Source of the DNA: an uncultured Eubacteriales bacterium
GTDB taxonomy: Bacteria > Bacillota > Clostridia > Christensenellales > Borkfalkiaceae
DNA: 15,897 nucleotides
Assembly (NCBI GenBank): GCA_905210545.1
Contig: CAJLXC010000035.1
Span: forward strand, 1-15,897
Direction of reading: 5' to 3'
Part shown: positions 14,458 to 15,897 of the stretch, piece after piece
Position numbering within the stretch: the stretch's first letter is position 1
Layout of the letters: each line of letters starts with the position of its first letter
The notes under the pieces: generated by a model
What the model was told of the DNA's origin: nothing
What the model saw: the letters and a program-made list of their open reading frames with translations, nothing else
Database searches by the model: none
Made by a program: the position numbers and the translations under genes

Positions 14458-15518
14458 ACTTTAACGCTCCAGCCAAACTCGTCTTTCGCTCTGCCCCACT
14501 GAATAGCGGTTATGTCGTCGTATAACTTTTGAGTAACCGCGCCTATCTTGCCGCCGTTAATCTCGTATTCTTCGTCTTTAAAGCTGAGCTTTCCGATAGG
14601 CGAAATAACCGCAGCCGTACCCGTGCCCCAGGCTTCTTCGAGTTTGCCGTTTTTGGCAGCTGCAAAAAGCTCTTCCGCGGAAACGAGGCGTTCTTCTACC
14701 GTATAGCCTTTGCTCTTTAACAATTCTATGCAAGATTTTCTCGTAATGCCGGGGAGAACCGAACCCGTGAGCGCGGGAGTAACGATTTTTCCGTCTATCT
14801 TAAACATAACGTTCATAGAACCGACTTCTTCTACGTACTTTCTCTCTACGCCGTCAAGCCACAGCACCTGCGTGTAACCTTTCTTTTCGGCTTTAACGCC
14901 CGCTCTCAGGCTCGCCGCGTAGTTGCCGCCGCATTTGGCGTAACCCGTTCCGCCGCGAACCGCGCGCACGTCTACGTCTTCTATGGCGATTTTAACGGGA
15001 TTCAAGCCTTCCGCATAATACGCGCCGACGGGCGAAAGAATTATAATAAACGTCGCCTTGCTCACCGCGTGAACGCCGAGATACGGATCTGCGCCGATCA
15101 TAAACGGACGAAGATATAAAGAAGTGCCTTCGCTGTGCGGAACCCAGTCTTTATCGAGTTCTACGAGCGTTTCCATCGCTTTAAGCGCGAACTTCTCGTC
15201 GAGCTGCGGCAAACAAAGCCTTTCCGCGCTGTTGTTCATTCTTTTGATGTTTTCGGTCGGTCTGAAAAGGCGTATGCCGTCTTTGCAGCGATATGCTTTA
15301 AGCCCCTCGAAAATTTCCGTTCCGTAATGAAGTACGGAAGACGCGGGATCTATCGACAGCGGCGCGTAAGGAACTATTCTCGCGTCGTGCCAGCCCTTAT
15401 CTTCGGAATAATCCATAAGGAACATATGGTCGGTAAAAATCTTGCCGAAGCCAAGCTTGCTTTCGTCCTGCGGCTTTGCCTTCGGTTCAGTAGTACGAAC
15501 AATTTTGATATCCAACAT
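14448..15518 (-). CDS. ilvE: Branched-chain amino acid aminotransferase (type II)
   Basis: PLP-dependent transaminase of fold type IV, 356 residues, the length of the type II (eukaryote-like) IlvE. The N-terminal segment VLHYGTEIFEGLKAYR (62-77) and RPTENIKRMNNSAERL (86-101) are family blocks. The PLP lysine is Lys195 in RGGTGYAKCGGNYAAS. The cofactor-nitrogen Glu lies in YVEEVGSMN (228-236). GTGTAAVISPIG near the end is the phosphate-binding turn. It interconverts Leu, Ile and Val with their 2-oxo acids, the expected substrates of the Vor complex encoded downstream. Confidence 0.95.
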   Translation of the reverse strand: MLDIKIVRTTEPKAKPQDESKLGFGKIFTDHMFLMDYSEDKGWHDARIVPYAPLSIDPASSVLHYGTEIFEGLKAYRCKDGIRLFRPTENIKRMNNSAERLCLPQLDEKFALKAMETLVELDKDWVPHSEGTSLYLRPFMIGADPYLGVHAVSKATFIIILSPVGAYYAEGLNPVKIAIEDVDVRAVRGGTGYAKCGGNYAASLRAGVKAEKKGYTQVLWLDGVERKYVEEVGSMNVMFKIDGKIVTPALTGSVLPGITRKSCIELLKSKGYTVEERLVSAEELFAAAKNGKLEEAWGTGTAAVISPIGKLSFKDEEYEINGGKIGAVTQKLYDDITAIQWGRAKDEFGWSVKVCD

Positions 15519-15540
15519 TATTTCCTACTCTCCTTATTCA

Positions 15541-15581
15541 GCACCGCATGAAGGTTCGCACAAACCTGATTGTGGTGCGAA
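15541..15581 (-). promoter_or_regulatory. Leader with two competing hairpins upstream of ilvE
   Basis: In the minus-strand transcript TTCGCAC (15581-15575) pairs with GTGCGAA (15561-15555). The alternative stem GCACC (15578-15574) with GGTGC (15545-15541) shares the same 5' arm, so only one can form. The second stem ends a few bases before the AAGGAG ribosome-binding site, so the two folds could affect translation. Confidence 0.35.
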
Positions 15582-15590
15582 ATTGTAATT

Positions 15591-15619
15591 ATTATAACGC
15601 TCTAAAGTGGCAAATACAA
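15591..15619 (-). promoter_or_regulatory. Promoter of the ilvE-vor operon
   Basis: On the minus strand TTGTAT (15619-15614), a 17-base spacer and the perfect -10 TATAAT (15596-15591) lie about 75 bases before the ilvE start. Confidence 0.75.
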
Positions 15620-15682
15620 GAGCTATTTTTCCGCTTTCTGCACACATTTGCAGCTTTTATGCAAAATTTGACTACTTTTTGA

Positions 15683-15711
15683 TTGCACCACCCCATTTTA
15701 TGGGGTACAAT
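15683..15711 (+). promoter_or_regulatory. Promoter of the HAD gene with a palindrome in the spacer
   Basis: TTGCAC (15683-15688) and TACAAT (15706-15711) are 17 bases apart. The spacer holds a perfect inverted repeat CCCCAT-TTT-ATGGGG (15691-15705), placed where a repressor would block polymerase. A GC-rich hairpin (GCCCGGC/GCCGGGC, 15727-15746) follows in the leader. Confidence 0.65.
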
Positions 15712-15781
15712 AATAGCATAAGTCGCGCCCGGCCACAGCGCCGGGCAGCATTTGCAAAGACAAGAAGAGGGATCACACACT

Positions 15782-15897
15782 ATGGCACCGAAAGTAAAAG
15801 GCGTTATTTTTGATATGGACGGCCTGATGTTTGACACGGAGCGCATCTGGGACCAGTTCTGGAGCCCCTGCTGCCGCAAGATGAGCCTGCCGGACCC
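15782..15897 (+). CDS. HAD-superfamily hydrolase, 5' end only
   Basis: The frame opens MAPKVKGVIFDMDGLMFDTE, where FDMDG is HAD motif I with the nucleophile Asp and the acid/base Asp; the motif suggests a beta-phosphoglucomutase-like phosphatase. It runs off the right edge after 38 residues, so cap type and substrate cannot be told. Codons lean to CTG, CGC, AGC and CCC, unlike the upstream operons. It may belong to a different genome. Confidence 0.8.
   Translation, partial: MAPKVKGVIFDMDGLMFDTERIWDQFWSPCCRKMSLPD

Noticed and set aside
1..15897. CRISPR arrays, insertion sequences or phage genes
   Set aside because: No regularly spaced repeats, transposase-like frames or terminal inverted repeats were seen.

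Overview
The window looks like a contig from an uncultured anaerobic Bacillota (Clostridia-type) bacterium, probably from gut. The evidence is the gene content: a ferredoxin-linked 2-oxoacid oxidoreductase, a type II branched-chain aminotransferase, an NlpA/MetQ-type methionine transporter, AGGAG ribosome-binding sites and TTGACA/TATAAT-type promoters. Nearly all of it (about 1.2-15.6 kb) has one uniform style, rich in CGCG/GCG, with tightly packed operons. The two ends read differently. The first ~0.86 kb carries a nucleoside phosphorylase-like 3' end and a truncated spore photoproduct lyase. The last ~0.12 kb starts a HAD phosphatase rich in CTG, CGC and AGC codons. These ends may come from other genomes (assembly chimera) or mark transferred DNA.

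Layout. 1-860 (+): phosphorylase-like 3' end and a short SplB. 861-1129: no gene seen except a tRNA promoter. 1130-1213 (+): tRNA-Leu(CAA) with an acceptor stem that does not pair fully. 1341-4135 (-): metNIQ methionine ABC transporter operon with a promoter, a possible Met-containing leader peptide and a terminator-like attenuator in its 5' region. 4155-8306 (-): a sugar/amino-sugar cassette of PIG-L deacetylase, a 54-residue Gfo/Idh/MocA N-terminal remnant, a NagB-like protein with an altered active site, a MtlD-like dehydrogenase and a PfkB kinase. 8431-11203 (+): divergent unit of an AraC regulator, a TPR protein and a DUF4037 nucleotidyltransferase-like protein, closed by a 20-bp terminator hairpin. 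11214-15619 (-): ilvE, a P-loop ATPase, ferredoxin and the alpha, beta and gamma subunits of a VOR/KOR-type oxidoreductase. 15683-15897 (+): promoter and start of a HAD hydrolase.

How the parts work together. IlvE would convert branched-chain amino acids to 2-oxo acids, and the Vor complex would oxidise these to acyl-CoA while reducing ferredoxin. The sugar cassette is divergent from an AraC regulator and its promoter has a good -10 but a poor -35, which suggests activator control. The cassette has no transporter of its own.

The most striking items are two. The MetQ lipoprotein is circularly permuted: the lobe that is C-terminal in ordinary MetQ follows the lipobox, and the ordinary N-terminal lobe comes last. 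Its operon is preceded by what looks like a methionine-sensing leader-peptide attenuator rather than a SAM riboswitch or T-box.
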